Shown piece by piece: positions 41,401 to 50,320 of a stretch of DNA of 64,000 bases. The notes beneath the pieces were generated by a model. That model was not told the origin of the DNA and searched no databases. It was given only the letters and a program-made list of their open reading frames with translations. Position 1 is the first letter of the stretch; each line of letters begins with the position of its first letter. The stretch is taken from the NCBI GenBank assembly GCA_018223035.1, contig JAAEZD010000008.1, forward strand, positions 124,001 through 188,000, in the 5' to 3' direction. The position numbers were made by a program, and so were the translations under genes. The DNA comes from Heliomarina sp018223035. GTDB lineage: Bacteria > Pseudomonadota > Alphaproteobacteria > Rhodobacterales > Rhodobacteraceae.

Positions 41401-42519
41401 ATGCAAAGTGACGAGCCAACCGCCGCGCGGCCGACAACCTATATCGAAGCGATGCCTGTCAGGGGGCGGATATCGCGGGCACAGCCCAAGGGTCTGCCGA
41501 TCATCAACCTTGGCTATAACGAACTGCCCTATGGGCCGACACCTGCCGTGGCTGCGGCGATCGAGGCGACCGGGCATCGGGTGAACAGCTATGGCGGACC
41601 GGGTTGTGACGGGCTGCGTGCGGCGCTTGGCAAGACCTACGGGCTGGACCCCGAGAGCATGATCTGCGGCAATGGCTCAGAAGAACTGCTGGATGTGATC
41701 GGGCGCAGCTTTGCGCGGCCGGGGGACGAGATCCTGATTTCCGAATTCGGCTATATCCAGTTCCAGATGGTCGCGCACCGGGTGGGGGCCGATCTGGTCA
41801 AGGCGCCCGAGACCGATTTCACGACGGATGTGGATGGTATCCTTTCCGGGGTCAGCGATTTCACCAAGGTGATCTTTCTGGCCAATCCCAACAACCCGAC
41901 GGGCACCGTGCTGCCGCTGTCGGAACTGCAGCGGCTGGTGGATAACCTGCGCGCCAATGTGGTGCTGGTGATCGACCTTGCCTATGGCGAGTTCACTGGC
42001 GAGGACTATTGCAACGCGGTCCGTGCGATGGCGCAGGGGCATGACAATGTTATCGTGACGCGCACCTTTTCCAAGGCCTTCGGGCTGGCCGGGCTGCGGG
42101 TTGGCTGGGCGCAGGTGCCGGCGTGGATGCTGCCGGGGTTCTATGTCACGCGCGGCATGGGCAGCGTGAACAACATGGCGCAGAACGCCGCCATCGCGGC
42201 GCTCGAGGATATCGAACTGGTGCGCGAGCGTGTGGCTGAGATCGTGTCAGAGAGGGACCGGGTCGCGCTGGCATTGAAAGGCATGGGGGTGAGCGCCACG
42301 CCGAGCGGGTCGAATTTCTTGATGGTCACGGTCGACGGGCAAGGGCCGGAGGTGACCGAATCCTTGGTCGAATACCTGTTCGACGAAGGCGGGTTCGTGG
42401 TGAACCGGACCCGCGAGGCGGGGCTGGAGCATTACATGCGCTTTTGCCTTGGGACGCCGGAACAGAACGACCAGCTGCTTGACTGCGTGCAGGCCTTTGT
42501 CAGGCAGACCGTCGTCTGA
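41401..42519 (+). CDS. PLP-dependent aminotransferase, HisC-like (class I/II)
   Basis: A 372-residue fold type I aminotransferase. Motifs: INLGYNELPYGPTPAV, YGGPGCDGLRAALGKTYGL, CGNGSEELLDVIGRSF, FLANPNNPTGTVLPLSEL (Asn/Pro contact), LVIDLAYGEF (Asp for the pyridine N), and PLP lysine in RTFSKAFGLAGLRVGWA, with arginine in HYMRFCLGTPEQN for the substrate. Histidinol-phosphate aminotransferases are the nearest group, but some relatives act on aromatic or other amino acids. AAGG lies 9 bases before the ATG. No his genes are nearby, so a secondary paralogue is likely. Confidence 0.9.
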   Translation: MQSDEPTAARPTTYIEAMPVRGRISRAQPKGLPIINLGYNELPYGPTPAVAAAIEATGHRVNSYGGPGCDGLRAALGKTYGLDPESMICGNGSEELLDVIGRSFARPGDEILISEFGYIQFQMVAHRVGADLVKAPETDFTTDVDGILSGVSDFTKVIFLANPNNPTGTVLPLSELQRLVDNLRANVVLVIDLAYGEFTGEDYCNAVRAMAQGHDNVIVTRTFSKAFGLAGLRVGWAQVPAWMLPGFYVTRGMGSVNNMAQNAAIAALEDIELVRERVAEIVSERDRVALALKGMGVSATPSGSNFLMVTVDGQGPEVTESLVEYLFDEGGFVVNRTREAGLEHYMRFCLGTPEQNDQLLDCVQAFVRQTVV

Positions 42520-42521
42520 GG

Positions 42522-44996
42522 TCAGTCCGCCGCCGGAAGCGGTAGCAGATGCGTGACGCCGACGGCAGCGGCGCGGGCGAGATCGAGGTCGAGCGACATC
42601 GGAATGTATTCTCCACGACGCCAGAGCTGCGCCATATCATCGTAGTGGCGTGACAGGAAATGTCCTGACTGCCCGGTCGAGATGATGAAGACGGAACTGT
42701 TCGGGTCGGTAAAGTCATAGACACCGCGATAGGCTGCACCGTGCACGTTTTCGAACGGGTTCGGACCGGTGGCCGAGGTCAACCCGCGTTGCAGGGTGTT
42801 GTCACCGCCGCTGGTCGATTGGCGGATGTTCACGAAATAGCGCAGCAGGGGCACTTCGCCCAGGACCGGGTGGTCGTGGGTTGCCTGATGCGCGTCGCCC
42901 CAGCGCAGGGTTTCCAGCGCGGTGCCGTAATTCTCGCCGATCCAGACCAGCGCGTCGTCCAGCGCAAGACGCGACATCTCGGTACAGGTTTCGACCGGGG
43001 CGCTCTGGCGGACATCGCACCAGACCGAAGCGCCGTCGACATCGCGGTAGACCCGCTCGATAAAGAGCGGATCGACGCGGTTGAATTCATTGGCGAGGGG
43101 CCCAAGTTCGTCGCGGATCAGCCGTTCCTGAAGCGCACGGACCCATGCGGCATAGATCAGCGGTTCGGGCAGGTGTTCGTTCATCTCGCCGTTCCAGTCG
43201 GCCAGAAGGTCTAGGGCGATCTGGCGCTGACGTTCAGGTGTGCCATCGGGTGCCGCCTGACCGGTGTACCAGAGATCGGCGCCGATCAGCGGCAGCAGCG
43301 AACGCGCGGTAAAGCTGACCGTATCGAGCTGGGCCTCGATGAAACTGTCACGGGTATGGACCTGCCGTGACTGCATGAGCCGCTGCCAGCGCTTGATGCG
43401 CTGGGTATCGCCCCATTTGAACGAGATGTGGTTGGGAAATGGGCGTTCGACTGTCTTGTTGTTCGTGTTGCCAAGGATTCCGCCGCGCGGGCTGACGAAT
43501 TCGGGGTTCGAGTCATAGGGCATCCGGCCTTGCCAGCGGTTCTCGGCGCGCCAGCCCTGGCTTGGCAGGCGGCCCTTGCTTTGATGCCGGGGATCGCGGC
43601 GGGGATTGGCCCCGATTGTCTTCATGGCGATGGTTTCCTGATCGGCGAGCATCAGGTTCTGCGCCGGGGCGACATAGGCCTCGGCTTTTTCGATGGCCTC
43701 GGTAACCGTGGCGGATTTCATGATTCCGATAGCGGCGCTGAGCGTCGTGTCGCGCGGGCTAAGCACCGTCCAGGAGAGCGCCGCCACATGACCGGGGGGC
43801 GTAATGGTATCAAGGTTGAACTGGCTGCCGGGCAGGACGGGGCCATTCTCTGTCCAGCGCAGGGTGAGGGTGATCGGCGCCTCATCCTTGATCTCGATGA
43901 TCGAGGGACGCTTTTCGAAGGGCTTGTAGCCATCCGGAGTCAGGTATTCCTCGGGGTTGTCCGGGTTCAGCTTTTCGATGAACAGGTCCTGATCGTCGAG
44001 ATAGGCCGAGGTCAGCCCCCAGCCAAGCCGCGCGCTGCGTCCGGTGAGGACGACGGGAATGCCGGGGATAGTGCCGCCGATGACGCCACCGGTGTCAAGT
44101 TCGAGCCGGGCGAGATACCAGATCGACGGCGCGGAAAAACCAAGATGCGGGTCGGACGCGAGCAGGGTGCCGCCCGATGCGGACCGCGAGGGGGCGGCGC
44201 TCCACGCGTTCGAAGCGCTGGCCAGACCGTTTTCGGGGATCGGCGACAGCGGCGAGGCGGGCAGGTCGGACCCTTGGGCATAGCGCGGCAGGTTGGGGAA
44301 AAGCTCGGCATATTCGGGCAGAGCGGCGATGCCGCTGCCGGGCACGTCGGGCAGGATGTCTTTCAGCCGGTCCGCGTCATCGAGCATCAGCGAGGTGCGC
44401 GCGCGCAGAACCTCGGATTCAAGCTGTACCGAGAGGCGCAACCCCATCAGCTTGACGATGGCGAGGGAATCGCCCGGCTGCCAGGGCGCGACCGGGGCGT
44501 TGAAAATGAACATCTCGGGCGCGCCGCGGCCAAGGGCGCGGTGGTTGATTTCGGCCAGTCGCGCGTTCACGCCGGCGGCATACGACCGTAGCGCATCCAG
44601 TGTCTCGGCATCCTGCGAGGCGACCGATTGCTGGGCCAGCCGGTAGATGTCGAGACGCCGGATCAGCCGGTCGATCTTGACCGTGCGCGGGCCGAATATC
44701 TCGGAGAGCCGCCCCTGCGCGGTGCGGCGCAGCATGGTCATCTGCCAGAGCCGGTCCTGTGCATGGGCATATCCCAGTCCGAAATAGACGTCGGGGTCGT
44801 TTTCGCCAAGGATATGCGGCACGTTTGAATGATCGCGCACGATCTCGACCGGTGTGGTGATCCCCGGGGTTTCGACGGTACTGCTGTAATCGGGCAGCGA
44901 TTGCGAGGCGAGGAAGTAGACCAGCCCAATGCCAAGGGCGATCAGAAAGATCAGGGCAGCGGTAACCCGCAATAACCAGCGAAAGAGAGTCGCCAT
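42522..44996 (-). CDS. Penicillin acylase family N-terminal nucleophile hydrolase
   Basis: An 824-residue Ntn hydrolase precursor. Residues 8-30 are an N-terminal membrane/signal helix. The alpha part (about 45-260) has PVEIVRDHSNVPHILGENDP, YFGLGYAHAQDRLWQM and GRLSEIFG; autoproteolysis would occur before the nucleophile S262 in SASNAWSAAPS. Beta-chain marks include LLASDPHLGFSAPSIWYLAR, GTIPGIPVVLTGRSARLGWG and GILGNTNNKTVERPFPNHIS, with TGQSGHFLSRHYDDMAQLW at the end. Family members are periplasmic or secreted and cleave penicillin amides, acyl-homoserine lactones or cyclic lipopeptides. Which one cannot be told here. Its stop is 2 bases from that of the convergent aminotransferase. Confidence 0.92.
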   Translation of the reverse strand: MATLFRWLLRVTAALIFLIALGIGLVYFLASQSLPDYSSTVETPGITTPVEIVRDHSNVPHILGENDPDVYFGLGYAHAQDRLWQMTMLRRTAQGRLSEIFGPRTVKIDRLIRRLDIYRLAQQSVASQDAETLDALRSYAAGVNARLAEINHRALGRGAPEMFIFNAPVAPWQPGDSLAIVKLMGLRLSVQLESEVLRARTSLMLDDADRLKDILPDVPGSGIAALPEYAELFPNLPRYAQGSDLPASPLSPIPENGLASASNAWSAAPSRSASGGTLLASDPHLGFSAPSIWYLARLELDTGGVIGGTIPGIPVVLTGRSARLGWGLTSAYLDDQDLFIEKLNPDNPEEYLTPDGYKPFEKRPSIIEIKDEAPITLTLRWTENGPVLPGSQFNLDTITPPGHVAALSWTVLSPRDTTLSAAIGIMKSATVTEAIEKAEAYVAPAQNLMLADQETIAMKTIGANPRRDPRHQSKGRLPSQGWRAENRWQGRMPYDSNPEFVSPRGGILGNTNNKTVERPFPNHISFKWGDTQRIKRWQRLMQSRQVHTRDSFIEAQLDTVSFTARSLLPLIGADLWYTGQAAPDGTPERQRQIALDLLADWNGEMNEHLPEPLIYAAWVRALQERLIRDELGPLANEFNRVDPLFIERVYRDVDGASVWCDVRQSAPVETCTEMSRLALDDALVWIGENYGTALETLRWGDAHQATHDHPVLGEVPLLRYFVNIRQSTSGGDNTLQRGLTSATGPNPFENVHGAAYRGVYDFTDPNSSVFIISTGQSGHFLSRHYDDMAQLWRRGEYIPMSLDLDLARAAAVGVTHLLPLPAAD

Positions 44997-45118
44997 GACT
45001 TACCTGTTGCCTGTTTCTGCTCTAGGAATTCAAAGTGAATGCAGGTTCTTTGCCGCGCCCGCAATGGCTGTTAATGAGAATCCTGATTTTATGTGAAGTT
45101 AGCAGGAGGGGAAAGCAA

Positions 45119-45991
45119 ATGGCAAAACTGGCATTCTTGGGGTTGGGAGTGATGGGTGCTCCGATGGCCGGGCACTTGCAGAAGGCCGGCCACGACGTGA
45201 CGGTTTATAATCGCACGGCAGCCAAGGCGGATAAATGGGTGGAAACCTATGGCGGCGCGATGGCGCCGACGCCGGTAGAGGCGGTCAAGGGCGCGGATTT
45301 CGTGATGTCCTGCGTCGGAAATGATGACGACCTGCGTAGCGTTTGTCTGGGCGAGGAGGGTGCCTTTGCCGGGATGGGCAGCGGTACGGTCTTCATCGAC
45401 CACACCACCGTTTCGGCCAAGGTGACTCGTGAGCTTTATGCCGAGGCGGATGCCAAGCAGATCAGCTTTATCGATGCGCCGATTTCCGGCGGGCAGGCGG
45501 GAGCCGAGAATGGCGCGCTGTCGATCATGTGCGGGGGTGACGAAGGTGCCTATGAACGTGCCCAGCCGATCATGGAGGTCTATTCCAAGATCTGCCGCCG
45601 TATCGGCGAGAGTGGTTCCGGTCAGGTGACCAAGATGTGCAACCAGATCGCAATTGCCGGTCTGGTGCAGGGGCTGTCCGAGGCGTTGCACTTTGCTGAA
45701 AAGTCCGGGCTTGACGGCCGCTCGGTCGTCGAGGTGATCAGCCAAGGCGCCGCTGGAAGCTGGCAGATGGCGAACCGGTACGAAACCATGCTGGACGATC
45801 ACTTTGACCATGGCTTCGCCGTGGACTGGATGCGCAAGGATCTGGGGATCTGTCTCTCGACCGCGGATGAAAATGGCGCGAGCCTGCCGGTGACGGCGCT
45901 GGTGGACCAGTTCTATAAGGACGTTCAGAAACTTGGCGGCGGGCGCTGGGATACCTCTAGCCTTATCAAACGTTTGCGTGCTGCGGGATAG
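45119..45991 (+). CDS. NAD(P)-dependent beta-hydroxyacid dehydrogenase (3-hydroxyisobutyrate dehydrogenase family)
   Basis: A 290-residue two-domain enzyme. Rossmann start KLAFLGLGVMGAPMAGHL, NRTAAKADKWVE (Arg after Asn suggests NADP use), VFIDHTTVSAKVTRELY, the family mark FIDAPISGGQAGAENGALSI, and catalytic lysine K172 in GSGQVTKMCNQI. The substrate could be 3-hydroxyisobutyrate, tartronate semialdehyde or a related acid. ATG 45119 is chosen since GCAGGAGGGG precedes it by 7 bases; the frame stays open to 45035 with no site. Confidence 0.92.
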   Translation: MAKLAFLGLGVMGAPMAGHLQKAGHDVTVYNRTAAKADKWVETYGGAMAPTPVEAVKGADFVMSCVGNDDDLRSVCLGEEGAFAGMGSGTVFIDHTTVSAKVTRELYAEADAKQISFIDAPISGGQAGAENGALSIMCGGDEGAYERAQPIMEVYSKICRRIGESGSGQVTKMCNQIAIAGLVQGLSEALHFAEKSGLDGRSVVEVISQGAAGSWQMANRYETMLDDHFDHGFAVDWMRKDLGICLSTADENGASLPVTALVDQFYKDVQKLGGGRWDTSSLIKRLRAAG

Positions 45992-46123
45992 GTTTTTCAC
46001 GCTTCTGTTATCTGGCGGGACAAAGGAATTCAGCGGTTTCGGGAACCTTTCGTGATCCGGCGGTGTTGTTGCTCCATACGAGGCGGCAAGCATACCGCCG
46101 GAGAGAAACGAAAGGACAACACT

Positions 46124-46747
46124 ATGAAACTCATGATGACCACCGCCATCACCGCTGCCCTGATCGCAACCGGCTCGTTTGCTGAAACCGCCTCGCGCGG
46201 CGCAGACAACGTGAAATCCTCCGAAAAAGTCGAAATGGGCACCCCTGTCGACGCAACAGTTGATGCGAATGTCGACAAAGCATCGCGTGGCGACGACGAT
46301 CTGACCGCTGCCGAAGCTGAAAGCTCCGCAGTCGTTGCTGACGACGAAGTTGCTGGCGTTGCCAAGAGCGACGAAGTCGAGAGCCGTGGTGCCGCCGACC
46401 TTCAGGGTGAAGAAGTGACTGCTGGCGTCGAAAACGAAGTTTCCACTGGCGAATCCGGCTCCATCGAAGTGAGCGAAGCAACCACGATGTCCGGCAGCAC
46501 CGACGAAGCACAGGACTCGCAGCGTGGCTCTGACGAAGAGCGCAGCGAAGAAATCGCCGATGGCGACGCGGACGCAGACGTTCTTAAAGCCGAAGAAGGC
46601 GAACTGGACGCATCGCGTGGTTCCGATCAAGCGCGTGCCACCGAAGAGCCGGGCACTGACGTTTCCGACACCATGACGAGCGACACCGAAACGTCCTCGC
46701 GCGGTGCCGACAATGAGCAAGGGTCGGAAGTGACTGCAAACGACTAA
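46124..46747 (+). CDS. Highly acidic secreted protein with spaced SRG-D repeats
   Basis: A 207-residue protein with signal peptide MKLMMTTAITAALIATGSFA (cleavage near 20-21). The mature chain is almost wholly Asp, Glu, Ala, Ser and Thr with no cysteine and no aromatic residue. The motif (S/Q)RG(A/D/S)(A/D)D appears six times, at about residues 24, 54, 87, 133, 164 and 192, so near-regular steps of about 30; first and last copies both read SRGADN. DGDADADVLKAEE at 146-157 has the acid spacing of an EF-hand-like calcium loop. GAAAGGA precedes the ATG and a strong terminator follows. Family and function are not known to me. Confidence 0.8.
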   Translation: MKLMMTTAITAALIATGSFAETASRGADNVKSSEKVEMGTPVDATVDANVDKASRGDDDLTAAEAESSAVVADDEVAGVAKSDEVESRGAADLQGEEVTAGVENEVSTGESGSIEVSEATTMSGSTDEAQDSQRGSDEERSEEIADGDADADVLKAEEGELDASRGSDQARATEEPGTDVSDTMTSDTETSSRGADNEQGSEVTAND

Positions 46748-46771
46748 TTTCTAATTCATTAGAAACAAGCA

Positions 46772-46799
46772 ATGCCGGACCGAAAGGTCCGGCATTTTT
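46772..46799 (+). terminator. Rho-independent terminator after the SRG-repeat gene
   Basis: A perfect 10-bp stem, ATGCCGGACC with GGTCCGGCAT, closed by a GAAA tetraloop and followed by TTTTT on the plus strand. It lies 25 bases after the stop of the acidic protein gene and before the convergent SYLF gene. Confidence 0.9.
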
Positions 46800-46817
46800 C
46801 GTTTGTGGAACCGAATA

Positions 46818-47393
46818 TCAGGGAATGATACGCGTGTATTTGGTGCCTTCGAGCGTTGCACCGATGCGCAGCCCTGCGCGACCAAAGACAGCGGCCAGTA
46901 CCGGCGAGCGCAGTGTCGTGGTGTCGGCCGCGACCGAGTCCCCCTGATCGCGCACCACGTATTCGATATCGCCCCCGGCAGCCCAGCCGGAGGAGCGGCG
47001 GAATTCGGACAGCGCGTCATCGGTCATGAAGAATAGCACATGCGCGTATTGCTGCGCGCCGATCTGCAGGCCCGCGCTCGCCTTGGCGGTCGAATAGTAG
47101 TCCACAGTGACACCGTTGACGCGGAGCGCGCCGCGCCCATAGGCGCCGCCAAGCCAGAATCCGGCCTCGGTTACCAGCGGCATGACCAGCATGCCCGACG
47201 CCTTTTCCGAAAGCGAAACCGTATTGGGGTAGACGCTGTACATTTCGTTGAGCGTCGCGTTCACGCGCGCGTCGATCTGGTTCGCGCCGTTGCTTCCTAC
47301 ACCGTTGCCGCAGGCTGCGGTGACCGTCAGGCCCGAGAGCGCTGATAAGGTAAAGGCCCGGCGCGACAGCCGGGACGTATTCTGATTTTTCAT
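46818..47393 (-). CDS. YSC84/SYLF-domain lipoprotein
   Basis: A 191-residue protein. The start combines a twin-arginine-like SRRAFTLSALSGL with a lipobox TAAC (Cys about residue 28), so it is a candidate Tat-exported lipoprotein. The SYLF domain then fills the rest: ARVNATLNEMYSVYPNTVSL, KASGMLVMPLVTEAGFWLGG AYGRGAL, STAKASAGLQIGAQQYAHVL FFMT and a final TPKYTRIIP-like GTKYTRIIP. In yeast and animals SYLF domains bind lipids and actin; the bacterial function is unknown. It ends against the terminator of the acidic protein gene. Confidence 0.87.
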   Translation of the reverse strand: MKNQNTSRLSRRAFTLSALSGLTVTAACGNGVGSNGANQIDARVNATLNEMYSVYPNTVSLSEKASGMLVMPLVTEAGFWLGGAYGRGALRVNGVTVDYYSTAKASAGLQIGAQQYAHVLFFMTDDALSEFRRSSGWAAGGDIEYVVRDQGDSVAADTTTLRSPVLAAVFGRAGLRIGATLEGTKYTRIIP

Positions 47394-47548
47394 GACTATG
47401 TCTGCCTGTAATGCTGCACGATCTGGGCGGTTAATCCGTCCTTGATCCGTGATATACGCGGAAGTTTGCCATATGTCACGTCACATGGGCGCATATTGCG
47501 CGGGAAATCGCTGTGACCCGCTATCTATAGTAGCCGTTGAGGTGGCGA

Positions 47549-49078
47549 TCAGAACAGGAAATCGCCGTCGCCAAAGCTGTCGGTTCTCAGCAGATCGACC
47601 TGCATGTCGGCGGCGCCGTCGCCGTCGATGTCGACAAAAACGCTGAACGACTTTTTTCCCGTGTTTTCGTAATCGACCGAGACGGCGGACAGGGCGGTGA
47701 AATCCATCATGTCTTCGCCGCTGGAGAAGTTTATGATGCGATCAACGGATTTGCGCGTGGTGCCGCTGTCTTCGGGGGTCAGGAACAGGAAGGTGTCCGC
47801 GCCCTTCATGCCGATCATTTTGTCGCGGCCCGCGTTGCCGATCAGCGTGTCATCGCCGTTGCCGCCGCGCAGAACGTCGCGGCCATTTCCGCCGATGAGG
47901 GTATCCTTGCCGCCGCCGCCGATCAGCTTGTCGCGGGCATTGCCGCCGTCGAGTATATCCCTTCCTCCGTTGCCGATCAGCTTGTCGCGCCCGTCGAAGC
48001 CAAAGAGTTCGTCCTTGCCGGAGTTGCCCTTGAGCCGGTTATCGGCGCTGTTGCCCGAGATCGTGTCGTCGCCACGGCCGCCGATGGCGTTTTCGATCAG
48101 CGACCGGGCATCGCCGTCGTATTGCAGTGCATTATAGATGTTTCCGGACGCGTAATTGCCATTGCCCAGCCCCGCAGCCTGGTCGAGGCTGAACAGGGAA
48201 TGCCCGCCGGGCGCGAGATCAACGTCGACCGGCTTGCGATAGGCGCTGAGGTCGTAGGTGTCGGTGCCGTCGCCGTCCCAGATGGTGGCGAAGATCTTAT
48301 TCGTGGCCGGTGCGATCGCTGCCTTGCCGTCGATCATGGTCTCGCCCTTTTCGGGGTCCCAGCGATAGACCGTGTCCCCGGCATTGGCGTCGAAATCCGC
48401 GCCGTAAAGGTGCTGAAGCGCGGCAATGTCGAGCATCATCCAGCTTTGCGCGTAACCGTCGCTGTGATTGTAATAGCGAAGCGCGTCGGCGCCCTCGTAA
48501 GAGCGGTAGGTCATGATGGAATATTCCATCGTGTCATATTCCGTGGGGACTGTGCCGTGCGCGGTTTCGGAATGGCCGTGATCGAGGCCCAGCACGTGAC
48601 CGAGTTCATGTTGCAGGATGACATGGGCATACTGGCCCGGCGCCTGATCCGCGTAGTCATAGACCTTGTTGGTCAGCCAGACATCGCCCGCCGTCGCGCT
48701 GGTCGAGGGGAAATAGCCCCAGGCGGTGTTGAAATTATAAGGGTCTTCCGAGGTCTGGGCCACGTTGATATGGGCCGAACCGTCGGAAACGGTCTGGGTG
48801 ATTTCAAGCTTGGTAAAACCGCTGACCGCGAAACCGGCCTGTTCGGCGAGACCGTTGTCGGCATCGAGCGCATAGGCCACGACGGATTGCATGTCACCGG
48901 ATGCGGAAAAGATGCCCTCGGCCTCGCCCGCGCCATAGGGCGCGGCGGCCAGCGACATGCCGGCGGGGAAGGCGTAGGTCACCTTGTTATCGGCCCATGC
49001 GGATTCATAGAGAAGCCCGTCGATCCGGGCATCCCCACTGGCCAAGACTGAAATAATGGAGTGACCCAATCCGCTCAT
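47549..49078 (-). CDS. Serralysin-like M10B metalloprotease with RTX calcium-binding repeats
   Basis: A 509-residue secreted protease. Zinc site H157-E158-L-G-H161 to H167 (HELGHVLGLDH) and Met-turn YSIMTYRSY (M189) define the metzincin class. Residues about 200-330 are the serralysin C-domain, then at 335-440 nine-residue GGxGxDxLx repeats (GGGGKDTLIGGNGRDVLRGG) bind calcium and form a beta roll. The chain has no N-terminal signal peptide and ends DGDFLF, as expected for type I secretion from the C-terminus. No HlyB/HlyD genes are in the window. AAGGAGAA is seen before the ATG. Confidence 0.94.
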   Translation of the reverse strand: MSGLGHSIISVLASGDARIDGLLYESAWADNKVTYAFPAGMSLAAAPYGAGEAEGIFSASGDMQSVVAYALDADNGLAEQAGFAVSGFTKLEITQTVSDGSAHINVAQTSEDPYNFNTAWGYFPSTSATAGDVWLTNKVYDYADQAPGQYAHVILQHELGHVLGLDHGHSETAHGTVPTEYDTMEYSIMTYRSYEGADALRYYNHSDGYAQSWMMLDIAALQHLYGADFDANAGDTVYRWDPEKGETMIDGKAAIAPATNKIFATIWDGDGTDTYDLSAYRKPVDVDLAPGGHSLFSLDQAAGLGNGNYASGNIYNALQYDGDARSLIENAIGGRGDDTISGNSADNRLKGNSGKDELFGFDGRDKLIGNGGRDILDGGNARDKLIGGGGKDTLIGGNGRDVLRGGNGDDTLIGNAGRDKMIGMKGADTFLFLTPEDSGTTRKSVDRIINFSSGEDMMDFTALSAVSVDYENTGKKSFSVFVDIDGDGAADMQVDLLRTDSFGDGDFLF

Positions 49079-49204
49079 ACTGTGAACCTAGTTACGACAT
49101 ACTTTCTCCTTAATCGATTTAAATTGTGTTTTGTTTGTGGCAAGAGGTAATGCTGACGTGGACAGTTTGTTTCTGATCACATCATTGCTGGCGAAAATAA
49201 GGCG

Positions 49205-50203
49205 CTAGGTATTGAGGATGCGCGCCGCTTCGGGGGCGAAATATGTCAAGACGCCGTCACAGCCTGCGCGTTTGAAGCCGATGAGGCTTTCCATCATGAT
49301 CTTTTCGCCGTCGATCCAGCCGTTCTGCGCGGCGGCCTTGATCATCGCGTATTCGCCGCTGACCTGATAGGCAAAGGTCGGGACGCCGAACATGTCCTTG
49401 GCGCGGCGGCAGATATCAAGATAGGGGGTGCCGGGCTTGACCATGACCATGTCGGCGCCTTCGTCCAGGTCGCGCTGGATCAGGCGCATGGCCTCGTCGG
49501 AATTCGCCACGTCCATCTGGTAGGTCTTCTTGTCGCCGGTCAGCGCGCCACTTGCACCGACCGCGTCGCGGAATGGCCCGTAATAGGCGCTGGCGTATTT
49601 CGCGCTGTAGCTGAGGATCGTAACGTTCTGATGCCCTTCGCTTTCCAGCGCGCCGCGCATTGCGCCGATACGCCCGTCCATCATGTCCGAAGGGCCGATG
49701 ATATCGGCACCGGCTTCGGCCTGGGCAAGGGTCATCTTGACCAGCGCCTCGACCGTGCGGTCGTTGACGATCTGGCCGTCGACCACGAAACCGTCATGGC
49801 CGTTGATATTATACGGGTCGAGCGCCACGTCGGTCATCACCGCCATCTCTGGGACGGCTTCTTTCACGGCGCGGATCGCCCTGTTGGCGATATTGTCGGG
49901 GTTCCACGCCTCGGCGCAGTCCTCGGTGCGGGCTTCGAGCGGGGTATAGGGAAAGATGCAGATCGCGGAGACGCCGAGATCATAGGCTTCGCGGGCGGCT
50001 TCGGCGATCTTGTCGACGCTGCGGCGGAACACGCCCGGCATCGACGCGACCGGCTCGACCTCACCCTTGCCTTCGCGCACGAAGACCGGCCAGATCAGGT
50101 CGTCCGATGACAGAAGCGTTTCGCGCACGAGACCGCGCAGAGCGGGAGATTGTCGCACCCGACGGAAACGGGCGGTTGGAAAGGCGGCGGCGACGGGTTT
50201 CAT
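49205..50203 (-). CDS. hemB: Delta-aminolevulinic acid dehydratase (porphobilinogen synthase)
   Basis: HemB joins two 5-aminolevulinate molecules to porphobilinogen in haem and bacteriochlorophyll synthesis. The 332-residue length is normal. Active-site lysines are visible in ILSYSAKYASAYYGP and MVMVKPGTPYLDI; the metal/Mg region GPSDMMDGRIGAMR and DLIWPVFVREG near the front are typical. The cysteine-rich zinc triad is replaced by DVALDPYNINGHDGFVVDG, so this is the Mg-dependent (zinc-independent) form common in alphaproteobacteria. The start is ATG 50203, preceded by AAGGAGA. Confidence 0.96.
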   Translation of the reverse strand: MKPVAAAFPTARFRRVRQSPALRGLVRETLLSSDDLIWPVFVREGKGEVEPVASMPGVFRRSVDKIAEAAREAYDLGVSAICIFPYTPLEARTEDCAEAWNPDNIANRAIRAVKEAVPEMAVMTDVALDPYNINGHDGFVVDGQIVNDRTVEALVKMTLAQAEAGADIIGPSDMMDGRIGAMRGALESEGHQNVTILSYSAKYASAYYGPFRDAVGASGALTGDKKTYQMDVANSDEAMRLIQRDLDEGADMVMVKPGTPYLDICRRAKDMFGVPTFAYQVSGEYAMIKAAAQNGWIDGEKIMMESLIGFKRAGCDGVLTYFAPEAARILNT

Positions 50204-50320
50204 GGCAGGGTCTCCTTGCACAATTTGCTATTGGGTGGCATGGATTGCCGACCCCCCACAAGGGAAACAGCGGGGGCGAACCCGAGGCCGGGCAAGAAAT
50301 CGAAGAAAAGGGCGATACGT

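Noticed and set aside
45089..46720. 543-codon minus-strand frame across the dehydrogenase and SRG-repeat genes
   Set aside because: It has no motif, and the plus-strand genes both have strong ribosome sites; the Phe-rich C-terminal composition is only the inverse of GAA-rich codons.
47880..48010. Regular short DNA repeats that could be taken for a CRISPR array
   Set aside because: They are the codons of the RTX nine-residue calcium repeats in the serralysin, without spacers of constant length.
47537..49051. 504-codon plus-strand frame opposite the serralysin
   Set aside because: The valine/alanine-rich product mirrors the protease codons; HELGHVLGLDH and RTX repeats on the minus strand settle the matter.
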